A DNA stretch of 64,000 bases from Leisingera aquaemixtae (GTDB lineage: Bacteria; Pseudomonadota; Alphaproteobacteria; Rhodobacterales; Rhodobacteraceae). The translations under genes were made by a program, and so were the position numbers. Under the pieces are notes generated by a model, which saw only the letters and a list, made by a program, of their open reading frames with translations, was not told the origin of the DNA and made no database searches. Of this stretch, positions 8,585 to 17,058 are shown piece after piece (position 1 is the stretch's first letter; every line of letters starts with the position of its first letter). The stretch spans positions 496,001-560,000 of the forward strand of contig NZ_CYSR01000030.1 of the NCBI RefSeq assembly GCF_001458395.1, written 5' to 3'.

Positions 8585-11500
8585 TTGGCATCGTCGATTG
8601 GGCCGCCGGCCGCGCCCGGATGGTCCTCGCCTTCATCGCAATTTCGCTGCTTGTCGGCGGCTTCGCCTATTCGATGCTGCCCAAGGAGGGCGAGCCGGAC
8701 ATCGAAATCCCGGCCCTGTTCATCTCGGTCCCCTTCCCCGGCATTTCCGCCGAGGACGCCGAATCCCTGATGGTCAAGGTGATGGAGACCGAGCTTGCCG
8801 ACCTCGACGGGCTCGACAAGATGACCTCCACCGCTGCCGAAGGCTATGCCGGGGTGGCGCTGGAGTTCGAATTCGGCTGGGACAAGACCGCAATCATGGC
8901 CGACGTGCGCGACGCCATGGACAAGGCCGAGGCGGAGTTCCCGGAAGGCGCCGAGAAATACTCGATCACCGAGATCAACTTCTCCGAATTCCCGATTGTC
9001 ATTGTGAACCTGACCGGCGCCGTGCCGGAACGCACGATGGCGCGTATCGCCAAGGACTTGCAGGACGACCTTGAGGCGCTGGATGCGGTGCTGGAAGCCG
9101 GGATCGCCGGCAACCGCGACGAGATGGTCGAGGTGCTGATCGACCCCCTGCGGCTGGAGGCCTACAACGTCACGGCGCTGGAGCTGATCAATGTTGTGCA
9201 GAACAACAACCAGCTGATTGCGGCGGGTGAGATTGAAACCAGCCAGGGCGCGTTTTCGGTCAAGATCCCCTCCTCCTTTGACGATGTGAAGGATATCTAC
9301 CAGCTGCCGGTCAAGACCAACGGCGACCGCGTGGTCAAACTTGGCGAACTGGCACAGATCAACTTCACTTTCGAGGACCGCGAAGGCACCGCCCGCTTCA
9401 ATGGCGAGGACACGGTTGCCCTGCAGGTGGTGAAGCGAAAGGGCTACAACCTGATCGACACCGTGAACCTGGTGAAGGCGACCCTGGAAGAGTCCAAGTC
9501 CAAATGGCCTTCGGAGCTGCAGGCCGCGGTTGAGGTCGGCACCTCCAACGACCAGAGCCGCGTGGTCGGCTCTATGGTCAGCCAGCTGGAGGGCTCGGTC
9601 CTGACCGCGATTGCGCTGGTGATGATCGTGGTGCTGTCGGCGCTTGGCAGCCGCGCGGCGCTGCTGGTGGGCTTTGCGATCCCGACCTCCTTCCTGCTGT
9701 GCTTTGCCCTCTTGGCGCTGATGGGCATCTCGATTTCCAACATCGTGATGTTCGGCCTGATTCTCGCCGTCGGCATGCTGGTCGATGGCGCCATCGTGGT
9801 GGTCGAATACGCCGACAAGCGGATCAAAGAAGGCACCGGCCCGATGCACGCCTATGTCGAGGCGGCGCAGCGGATGTTCTGGCCCATCGTTTCCTCCACC
9901 GCGACCACGCTCTGCGCCTTCCTGCCGATGCTGTTCTGGCCCGGCGTTCCGGGGGAGTTCATGGGCATGCTGCCTGTGACCCTGATCTTCGTCCTCTCGG
10001 CCTCGCTGGTGGTGGCGCTGATCTACCTGCCCGTCATGGGCGGCGTCACCGGCCGCATCAGCCGCACGTTCGAGGGCGCCTCCCACGGGCTGCGGACGCT
10101 GGCGCCCTGGTGGCTGCGCGCGGCTTTGGTGCCGGTTTCCATGTGGGGCATGTTCGCTGGCGCCATGCAGATGCTGAACCCCTCCTACCTGCTGGGTGAC
10201 GGCACCGGCCCGATGGCGGGTGTCCTGTTCGGCGGCCTGGTCTTCACCCTTGCCGCCTTCGCCGCGTCCATCACCCTCAGCGCCGTCAAGATCGAGCGCG
10301 AGGAAAAGGAAGTCGCCCCCGGCTACCACCACACGCCGTTCGGCCACGTGATCAAGTTCATCGCAGGCAACCCGGTGATGCCGGTGGTGACCATTGCCGC
10401 GGTGGGTTTCGCCATCATGACCGTGTTCTCGATGTTCAGCGAGAACAACTACGGGGTTGAATTCTTCGTCGACTCGGAACCGGAACAGGCCACCGCCTAT
10501 GTCCGCGCCCGCGGCAACATCTCGCTGCAGGAAAAGGACAACATGGTCCGCGCCGCCGAAGAGGTCATTCTGGAGCACCAGGCGGTCATCAACGTCTTCT
10601 CCTTCGCCGGCGACGGCGGCCTCAACACCGACAGCTCCGGCGCGCAGCTGCCGCCGGACACGATCGGCCAGGTCCAGTTCGAGATCATCCCGTGGGAAGA
10701 ACGCCCCACCGACAGCGAGCCGCTGGACGGCTGGTTCGGCGGGCTGCTGAGCAAATACCTGGGCTTTGAGAAGGAAATCATCGCCGAGGACTATGACGGC
10801 AACACCGTGATCGACCAGCTGAACGCCCAGCTTGCCAAGCTGCCCGGGTTCGAGGTTGAGGTCCGCGCCCTGGCCCAGGGTCCCGCCTCCGGCAAGCCGG
10901 TGCATCTGCGCCTGCGCGGCGACGGCTGGGAGGATCTGACCGCCGCCACCCTGACCGCACGGGAGAAGTTCGAAAACACCCCCGGCCTGATCCTGATCGA
11001 AGACAGCCTGCCGCTGCCCGGCATCGACTGGCAGATCGACGTGGATGTCGAGAAAGCCGGCCGCTACGGCGCCGATGTGGCGACCGTGGGCGCGATGGTG
11101 CAGCTGGTCACCCGCGGCATCCTCTTGGACACCATGCGGGTCGACAGCTCCGACGAGGAGATCGAAATCCGTGTCCGCCTGCCGGAACAGGACCGGGTGC
11201 TGTCGACGCTCGACAACCTCAAGGTCCGCACCTCCGACGGGCTGGTGCCGCTGTCGAACTTCGTCTCCCGCCAGCCGGTGCCGAAACTGGCCAAGATCAA
11301 CCGCATCGGCCAGGAACGGTTCTATGACGTCAAGGCCGACGTCGAGGCGGGCCTGAACAAGGTCATCGTGGAAGACCCGGACACCGGTGAAATGACCCGG
11401 CTCGCCCTGCTGAAGGAAGTGCCGGAAGGCACGGCGGCCAACGGCGACAGCCTCACCGCGCCGAACGGCCGGGTGATGGAGCTGGTGACGCTGACCGGCG

Positions 11501-12417
11501 CCGAAAGCTTTGACGCGGTACTGGCAGCGCTGGACAATGGCGCCAAGATCAGCCCGGTGAACCCGAACGAGCGGATTGCCGTCCTCACCGAATGGCTGGA
11601 AACCGACCCGCTGCCACTCAGCATCGGCTGGGAATGGACCGGCGACCAGGAGGAGCAGGAGGAATCCGGCGCCTTCCTGTCCAAGGCCTTTGCCGGTGCG
11701 CTGGCCCTGATGTTCGTGATCCTGCTGGCCCAGTTCAACAGCTTCTACAACTCGGTGCTGGTGCTGCTGGCGGTGGTGCTGTCCACCACCGGCGTGCTGA
11801 TCGGCATGATGGTGATGCAGCAGCCGTTCTCGATCATCATGACCGGCACCGGCATCGTGGCGCTGGCGGGCATCGTGGTGAACAACAACATCGTGCTGAT
11901 CGACACCTATCAGGAGTTCAGCCAGCAGATGCCGCGGATCGAGGCGATCATCCGCACGGCCGAGGCGCGCATCCGTCCGGTGCTGCTGACCACCATCACC
12001 ACGATGGCGGGCCTCACCCCGATGATGTTCGGCGTCAGCCTGGACTTCATCAACGGCGGCTACTCCATCGACAGCCCCACCGCCCTGTGGTGGAAACAGC
12101 TGGCAACCGCCGTGGTCTTTGGCCTGGGCATCGCCACCGTGCTGACCCTGGTCGTCACCCCGTCGCTGCTGGCAATCCGGGTGTGGTTCGCCACCTACAT
12201 GCGCGCCCTGGGCCGGCTGCTGTCGCGCCTCACCCGCGGCCGCTCCAGCCGGATCGCGCAGGACTCGCGCCTGTTCAAAAAGGCCCGCGCGCTGCCGACC
12301 ACGGAAATCCTGTGGGAGGGCGGCGAAACTCCCGCCGCGGCGGAGCCGGAGCCGCAGGCCGAGGATGGCGATGAGCCGTCGCCTCCCTCCGAAGGCCGAC
12401 TGCGCGCCGCTGAATAA
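8581..12417 (+). CDS. RND family efflux transporter, inner-membrane pump
   Basis: 1278-residue proton-driven AcrB-like transporter. The first span is near the N terminus (MVLAFIAISLLVGGFAYSML). Two large periplasmic loops each precede a block of membrane helices. GILAVGMLVDGAIVVVEYADK, in the first helix block, carries the conserved Asp of TM4. The second block includes IMTGTGIVALAGIVVNNNIVLIDTY. It starts at GTG overlapping the adaptor stop. It is about 230 residues longer than typical AcrB-type pumps: extra hydrophobic sequence follows the first helix block (about residues 505-570) and a charged C-terminal tail is added. Substrate unknown. Confidence 0.92.
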   Translation: MIGIVDWAAGRARMVLAFIAISLLVGGFAYSMLPKEGEPDIEIPALFISVPFPGISAEDAESLMVKVMETELADLDGLDKMTSTAAEGYAGVALEFEFGWDKTAIMADVRDAMDKAEAEFPEGAEKYSITEINFSEFPIVIVNLTGAVPERTMARIAKDLQDDLEALDAVLEAGIAGNRDEMVEVLIDPLRLEAYNVTALELINVVQNNNQLIAAGEIETSQGAFSVKIPSSFDDVKDIYQLPVKTNGDRVVKLGELAQINFTFEDREGTARFNGEDTVALQVVKRKGYNLIDTVNLVKATLEESKSKWPSELQAAVEVGTSNDQSRVVGSMVSQLEGSVLTAIALVMIVVLSALGSRAALLVGFAIPTSFLLCFALLALMGISISNIVMFGLILAVGMLVDGAIVVVEYADKRIKEGTGPMHAYVEAAQRMFWPIVSSTATTLCAFLPMLFWPGVPGEFMGMLPVTLIFVLSASLVVALIYLPVMGGVTGRISRTFEGASHGLRTLAPWWLRAALVPVSMWGMFAGAMQMLNPSYLLGDGTGPMAGVLFGGLVFTLAAFAASITLSAVKIEREEKEVAPGYHHTPFGHVIKFIAGNPVMPVVTIAAVGFAIMTVFSMFSENNYGVEFFVDSEPEQATAYVRARGNISLQEKDNMVRAAEEVILEHQAVINVFSFAGDGGLNTDSSGAQLPPDTIGQVQFEIIPWEERPTDSEPLDGWFGGLLSKYLGFEKEIIAEDYDGNTVIDQLNAQLAKLPGFEVEVRALAQGPASGKPVHLRLRGDGWEDLTAATLTAREKFENTPGLILIEDSLPLPGIDWQIDVDVEKAGRYGADVATVGAMVQLVTRGILLDTMRVDSSDEEIEIRVRLPEQDRVLSTLDNLKVRTSDGLVPLSNFVSRQPVPKLAKINRIGQERFYDVKADVEAGLNKVIVEDPDTGEMTRLALLKEVPEGTAANGDSLTAPNGRVMELVTLTGAESFDAVLAALDNGAKISPVNPNERIAVLTEWLETDPLPLSIGWEWTGDQEEQEESGAFLSKAFAGALALMFVILLAQFNSFYNSVLVLLAVVLSTTGVLIGMMVMQQPFSIIMTGTGIVALAGIVVNNNIVLIDTYQEFSQQMPRIEAIIRTAEARIRPVLLTTITTMAGLTPMMFGVSLDFINGGYSIDSPTALWWKQLATAVVFGLGIATVLTLVVTPSLLAIRVWFATYMRALGRLLSRLTRGRSSRIAQDSRLFKKARALPTTEILWEGGETPAAAEPEPQAEDGDEPSPPSEGRLRAAE

Positions 12418-12420
12418 CCA

Positions 12421-12450
12421 GCGCCCCGCCATTTGGCGGGGCGTTTTCAT
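12421..12450 (+). terminator. Intrinsic terminator of the RND operon
   Basis: The stem cgccccgcc / ggcggggcg with loop attt is followed by four T, directly after the pump stop. Confidence 0.85.
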
Positions 12451-12476
12451 TTCAGCCGTCAAGTCTGCCTCAAGCG

Positions 12477-12490
12477 CCCCCCCCCCCCCC
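12477..12490. repeat. Homopolymer of 14 C
   Basis: Fourteen consecutive C in the gap between the RND terminator and the chemoreceptor gene. Such tracts slip in replication and in sequencing. The tract is about 390 bases before the next start codon and outside any gene. Confidence 0.9.
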
Positions 12491-12876
12491 GCATAGCACC
12501 GGCAAAGGCACCGCTTCCCGGCAGCTTGCTGCACCGCAGGTGTGATTTTCCCGACAATTGCTACGACCCGGAAAAAATCTGCGTCGCCTTCAACTTCCCT
12601 AGCATCCACCGGCAAGCCTCTGAAAAACCTGAAAATTTCAGAAGCCCCCGGACCGCCGTTGCGTCGCAAAATTGACTCCGGATCACACCTTTGCGCCGGT
12701 TTGCGTCAGCGGCCGCCGCTGGATGCCGCAAACGCAGCATCCGGGATTTTCACGTGATTTCAAAGGCTTTCAGGCCAATGCCAACGTTCACAGTTTGTTA
12801 GCCCCTGCGTGCAACGGAGCGGCAGGAGCCGGAATACTGCCGCTCCGCATTTTCTTTCTGGTTGGGAAAAAGAAGA
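12491..12876. other. Long leader before the chemoreceptor gene
   Basis: No convincing gene, RNA or strong promoter was found in these 386 bases. Several short open frames exist but lack ribosome sites. It presumably holds the promoter of the chemoreceptor gene. Confidence 0.5.
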
Positions 12877-15045
12877 ATGTCACTACGCTCGCAAATTCTG
12901 GCGCTGATCATAATCCCGCTTCTTGCATTAACTGGTGTCGGAGGCCTCAAGGCGCTGTCAGACTGGGACCGCTTTCAGGACGCGCAACTGACGCAGACCG
13001 AGACACAGGAATCCGTGGCTTTGATGAAAGTCATTCACGACCTGCAGGTCGAACGCGGCCTGTCTGCCGTCTTTTTGTCCTCCGGCGGCACGGCAGCCTC
13101 CCGGGCGCTAAAGGAGGCCCGGGCCAAATCCGACAACGCCATCCGGCAGGTGCCGCCCGCCGCTGCCGCCTCCTTGAAACATCTGGACGGGCTGTCTGGC
13201 CTGCGGGAAACTGTGACCGGCCGCCAGCTCCAGCCGGGCCAGATGGGTGCGCGCTACTCGGAGGCAATCGCCAATCTCCTGAGCGGCGTCAGCATCCGGC
13301 TGCTGCACCCCAAAGATGCCGAACTGGCGCAGCTTGGCACCGGGCTGGTGAGCCTCGCCTACGCCAAGGAAGCCGCAGGCCAGCAGCGCGCTGCCGGGGC
13401 CTCCGGTTTCGGCCAGGGCAGCTTTTCCCTGGAAACCTACCGCTGGTTCACCCGCACAGGCGCGGTTGAGGGCCAGCTTCTGGACATCGCCGCGCATGCC
13501 TTTGGCCAAAGCCTCCCGGCGCTGGATCTGCGCGCAGGCCTGGCCCCCAGCGGCCTGCCCGGCATCCGCGAGCAGGTTCTGGCCGCAGGCCCGGGCGCCC
13601 CGGCTCCGGAAGTCGCCGTCACAGACTGGTTTGAGCGGGCAACGCGCTGGGTCAGCTCCCTGCGGGCGGCAGAAACCGCCGTCACGGACGCGATGATGGC
13701 CCGCGCGCAGCAGGAGGCGTCGCAAGCCCGCCAGGCGTTGATCGTGACCGTGGCGGCGGTTGCGCTTGCCCTGATCCTCAGCGGTTTGACGGGCCTGCGC
13801 CTGATCCTGTCCTTCACCCGGCAGTTCGGCAGCCTGCAAGCGGACCTGGACCGGCTGGCGCGCAAGGAGTTCGACTTTGAACCGGCCCATTTGAACGACC
13901 GGACCGAAGCCGGCGGCCTGAGCCGGGCGATGGAAAAAACCCGCGCCGCCCTGGCCGAGGCCGAGGACCGGCTTGCCTCCATCGAGGCCAGCCGCATCGC
14001 CAACCGCGGCGCCGTCGTGGGCACGCTGGACGACCATCTCTCGCGCCTGTCCCGCCGCGATCTGGACTGCACCATCGAAGAGGCCTTTCCGGAGGAATAC
14101 GAACAGCTTCGGCACAGCTTCAACACAACCGTGGAAACGCTGAAGGACACCATCGAACAGGTGATCGCGGCAACCCGCAGCATCCACAACGGCGCCACCG
14201 AGATCAGTTCCGCCTCGGACGATCTGTCGAACCGCACCGAAAGCCAGGCCGCAACGCTGGAACAGACCGCCGCGGCGCTGGAGGAGATGACTGCCTCGGT
14301 CAAATCCTCCGCCAATGGCGCCCGCGATGTCGAGCGCACCATGCAGGAAGCCCGTCAGGAGGCCGAAACCAGCGGCGAGGTGGTTCGCAACGCGGTCTCC
14401 GCGATGACCGGGATCGAACAGTCCTCTGTCCGGATTGCCCAGATCATCTCCGTGATTGACGACATCGCCTTCCAGACCAACCTGCTGGCGCTGAACGCAG
14501 GCGTTGAGGCGGCGCGGGCGGGCGAGGCCGGCAAGGGCTTTGCCGTCGTCGCCTCAGAGGTGCGGGCGCTGGCGCAGCGCTCTGCCGATGCCGCGACCGA
14601 GATCAAGGCGCTGATCACCGACAGTTCGGCGCATGTGAAGCAGGGGGTCGATCTTGTCGGCAAAACCGGCGAAGCCCTGACCAGCATTGCCGCCCGCGTC
14701 AACACCATTGCGGAACTGGTCTCCAACATCGCCGAAGGCGCTGCGGAGCAGTCCACCGGCCTTGGCGAGATCAACACCGGCGTCAGCCAGCTGGATGAGG
14801 TCACCCAGCAGAACGCCGCCATGGTCGAGGAAGCCACCGCCGCGGGCCACATGCTGCACACCGATGCCAGCAAACTGGCGGAGCTGATGGGGCAGTTCCG
14901 GATAAACGGCTTGGCCGGCGCCGCCACGCCCGCCGCATCAGTCCAGGCGCCTGCGGGCCCAAGCGCGCATGGCGGCGACATCGCATTCGGCGCCGCCGTT
15001 CCGATGCCCGCACAGGCCGCAAACGCCGCTTGGAGCAGCTTCTGA
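12877..15045 (+). CDS. Methyl-accepting chemotaxis protein with NIT sensor domain
   Basis: 722-residue transmembrane chemoreceptor. TM1 is at about residues 6-25. The periplasmic region begins ALMKVIHDLQVERGLSAVFL, the signature of the NIT (nitrate/nitrite-sensing, PF08376) domain. TM2 lies near residues 285-305. Two HAMP-like stretches follow, then the signalling hairpin with the conserved tip around DDIAFQTNLLALNAGVEAAR and ALAQRSADAATEIK. It signals to a CheW-CheA array. No CheB/R-docking pentapeptide is seen at the C terminus (AANAAWSSF). ATG 12877 is preferred over TTG 12862. No che genes are nearby, so it is an orphan receptor. Confidence 0.88.
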   Translation: MSLRSQILALIIIPLLALTGVGGLKALSDWDRFQDAQLTQTETQESVALMKVIHDLQVERGLSAVFLSSGGTAASRALKEARAKSDNAIRQVPPAAAASLKHLDGLSGLRETVTGRQLQPGQMGARYSEAIANLLSGVSIRLLHPKDAELAQLGTGLVSLAYAKEAAGQQRAAGASGFGQGSFSLETYRWFTRTGAVEGQLLDIAAHAFGQSLPALDLRAGLAPSGLPGIREQVLAAGPGAPAPEVAVTDWFERATRWVSSLRAAETAVTDAMMARAQQEASQARQALIVTVAAVALALILSGLTGLRLILSFTRQFGSLQADLDRLARKEFDFEPAHLNDRTEAGGLSRAMEKTRAALAEAEDRLASIEASRIANRGAVVGTLDDHLSRLSRRDLDCTIEEAFPEEYEQLRHSFNTTVETLKDTIEQVIAATRSIHNGATEISSASDDLSNRTESQAATLEQTAAALEEMTASVKSSANGARDVERTMQEARQEAETSGEVVRNAVSAMTGIEQSSVRIAQIISVIDDIAFQTNLLALNAGVEAARAGEAGKGFAVVASEVRALAQRSADAATEIKALITDSSAHVKQGVDLVGKTGEALTSIAARVNTIAELVSNIAEGAAEQSTGLGEINTGVSQLDEVTQQNAAMVEEATAAGHMLHTDASKLAELMGQFRINGLAGAATPAASVQAPAGPSAHGGDIAFGAAVPMPAQAANAAWSSF

Positions 15046-15069
15046 GGCCTTCCGGCAGATCAGCAAAAT

Positions 15070-15096
15070 AAAAGGCCGGTCTCAGGACCGGCCTTT
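15070..15096. terminator. Bidirectional intrinsic terminator
   Basis: The stem aaggccggtc / gaccggcctt with loop tcag is flanked by A-rich and T-rich tracts. It can end both the chemoreceptor gene (plus) and the ABC exporter (minus) in this convergent gap. Confidence 0.85.
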
Positions 15097-15131
15097 TCGT
15101 TGGACGCAGCAGGCCCGGGCCAAACCCGGTT

Positions 15132-16961
15132 TCAGGCCGCGTCCTGATCCGCCTGCTGGCGCTGCCACAGCCGGGCATAGCGGCCGTCCCGGGCCAGCAG
15201 TTCCTCGTGGGTGCCGGTCTCGGCAATCTCACCCTGCTCCAGCACCACGATCCGGTCCGCTTCGGCGATGGTCGACAGCCGGTGCGCAATAGTCAGCACC
15301 GTGCGCCCCTGCCCGGCGCGGGCCAGCGCCTCCTTGATCTCCTGCTCGGTATCGGTGTCCAGCGCCGAGGTCGCCTCGTCAAGCAGCAGCACCGGCGGGT
15401 TCTTCAAGAGCGTCCGGGCAATCCCCACCCGCTGCTTCTCCCCGCCCGACAGCTTCAGTCCGCGCTCGCCCACCTGGGTGTCATACCCCTCCGGCAGCGT
15501 CACGATGAAGTCGTGGATCTGCGCATCGCGGGCCGCCTGCTCCACCTCTTCCTGGGTGGCGCCATCCCGGCCATAGGCGATGTTGTAACGGATCGTGTCG
15601 TTGAACAGCACCGTGTCCTGCGGCACCACGCCGATTGCCTGATGCAGGCTTTTCTGGGTCACGTCGCGCACGTCCTGACCGTCGATCTTCAGCGCCCCGC
15701 CGGTAACGTCGTAGAACCGGAACAAAAGCCGCCCGATGGTCGATTTGCCCGACCCGGTGGAGCCGACAATCGCCACGGTCTGGCCCGGCTCCGCCTGCAG
15801 CGAGACGCCTTTCAGGATCTCGCGCCCGGCATCATAGGAGAACCGCACATTCTCCAGCGTGATCCGGCCGCCATTGACCTTCAGCTTCCCGGCGCCGGGC
15901 CGGTCGCTCACATCCGCGGGCTGTTCCAAAAGGTCGAACATCTCGCCCATGTCCACCAGGCTCTGGCGGATTTCGCGGTAGACGGTGCCAAGGAAATTCA
16001 GCGGCACGGTGATCTGGATCATGTAGGCGTTGACCATAACAAAATCGCCAACAGTCAGCCTGCCCTGCTCCACCCCGATGGCCGCCATCACCATCACCCC
16101 AATGAGCCCCCCGGTGATGATCACGCTCTGGCCGAAATTCAGCGCCGCCAGCGAATAGGCGGTCTTGAGCGCCGCCCGCGCATAGCCGCGCATGGCGCTG
16201 TCATAGCGCTCGGCTTCCCGCTCCTCGGCGACGAAATACTTGACCGTCTCAAAGTTCAGCAGGCTGTCGATGGCCTTCTGGTTGGCATCGGTGTCCTGCT
16301 GGTTCATCTCCCGGCGCAGCTTCACCCGCCATTCGGTGACGGCAAAGGTGAACCAGACATAAAGCCCGATGGTCACGGTCACCACGACCAGATACCAGGC
16401 GTCAAACAGCACCGTCAGGATCACCGCGACCAGCGTCAGTTCCAGGATCAGCGGGCCGATGGAAAACAGCATGAAACGCAAAAGGAACTCGACGCCCTTC
16501 ACCCCGCGCTCGATGATCCGGCTGAGACCGCCGGTCTTGCGGGTGATGTGATAGCGCATCGACAGGCGGTGGATGTGGGTAAAAGTCTCCAGCGCCAGGC
16601 GGCGCAGCGCCCGCTGGCCCACCGGCGCAAACACCGCATCGCGCAGCTGCTGAAAGCCGGTGGTCAGGACCCGCGACACGCCATAGGCCACGGTCAGGCC
16701 AACCGCCCCCAGCGCCAGGGGCGGCACGCCCTCGCCTGCCAGGCTGTCCACCGCGCCCTTGTAGAGCATCGGCGTATAGACCGCGATCAGCTTGGCCAGC
16801 ACCAGCACCGCCAGCGCCAGCACCACCCGCACCTTCACCGCACGGTTTCCCTCGGGCCACAGATACGGCCCTACTTTACGCAGGGTGCGCAGGCCGGAGC
16901 GGCGCTCTTCCTTGGCGATGTCTGCTTGGGACGGCACGGCCGCCTGGTCTGTCTGGGTCAT
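15132..16961 (-). CDS. Atm1/HMT-type ABC exporter (half transporter)
   Basis: 609 residues: a six-helix membrane domain followed by an ABC domain in one chain. The ABC part has Walker A GSTGSGKST, signature LSGGEKQRVGIA, Walker B VLLLDEATSALD and the switch His in TIAHRL. The membrane part contains RTGGLSRIIERG-like sequence (KTGGLSRIIERGVKG) and NYETVKYF-like sequence (NFETVKYFVAEE), both hallmarks of the ABCB7/Atm1 family that exports glutathione-linked iron-sulfur or metal species. Works as a homodimer in the inner membrane. It is single, with its own bidirectional terminator. Confidence 0.9.
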   Translation of the reverse strand: MTQTDQAAVPSQADIAKEERRSGLRTLRKVGPYLWPEGNRAVKVRVVLALAVLVLAKLIAVYTPMLYKGAVDSLAGEGVPPLALGAVGLTVAYGVSRVLTTGFQQLRDAVFAPVGQRALRRLALETFTHIHRLSMRYHITRKTGGLSRIIERGVKGVEFLLRFMLFSIGPLILELTLVAVILTVLFDAWYLVVVTVTIGLYVWFTFAVTEWRVKLRREMNQQDTDANQKAIDSLLNFETVKYFVAEEREAERYDSAMRGYARAALKTAYSLAALNFGQSVIITGGLIGVMVMAAIGVEQGRLTVGDFVMVNAYMIQITVPLNFLGTVYREIRQSLVDMGEMFDLLEQPADVSDRPGAGKLKVNGGRITLENVRFSYDAGREILKGVSLQAEPGQTVAIVGSTGSGKSTIGRLLFRFYDVTGGALKIDGQDVRDVTQKSLHQAIGVVPQDTVLFNDTIRYNIAYGRDGATQEEVEQAARDAQIHDFIVTLPEGYDTQVGERGLKLSGGEKQRVGIARTLLKNPPVLLLDEATSALDTDTEQEIKEALARAGQGRTVLTIAHRLSTIAEADRIVVLEQGEIAETGTHEELLARDGRYARLWQRQQADQDAA

Positions 16962-17025
16962 GGCGTTTCCTGGCTAGACCGCTTCAGATATTCACCTGTT
17001 CACGGATTTGCGAGGGGCAGGCAGA

Positions 17026-17052
17026 AAAAACGCGCCGCAAAGGCGCGTTTTC
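17026..17052 (-). terminator. Intrinsic terminator of the LysM gene
   Basis: On the minus strand the stem aacgcgcc / ggcgcgtt with loop tttgc is followed by a T-run, immediately after the LysM gene stop. Confidence 0.75.
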
Positions 17053-17058
17053 CCGGGT

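Noticed and set aside
8563-12669. 1368-codon minus-strand open frame
   Set aside because: It is antisense to the RND pump, His/Gln/Arg-rich, and has no domain; long shadow frames are common in GC-rich genes.
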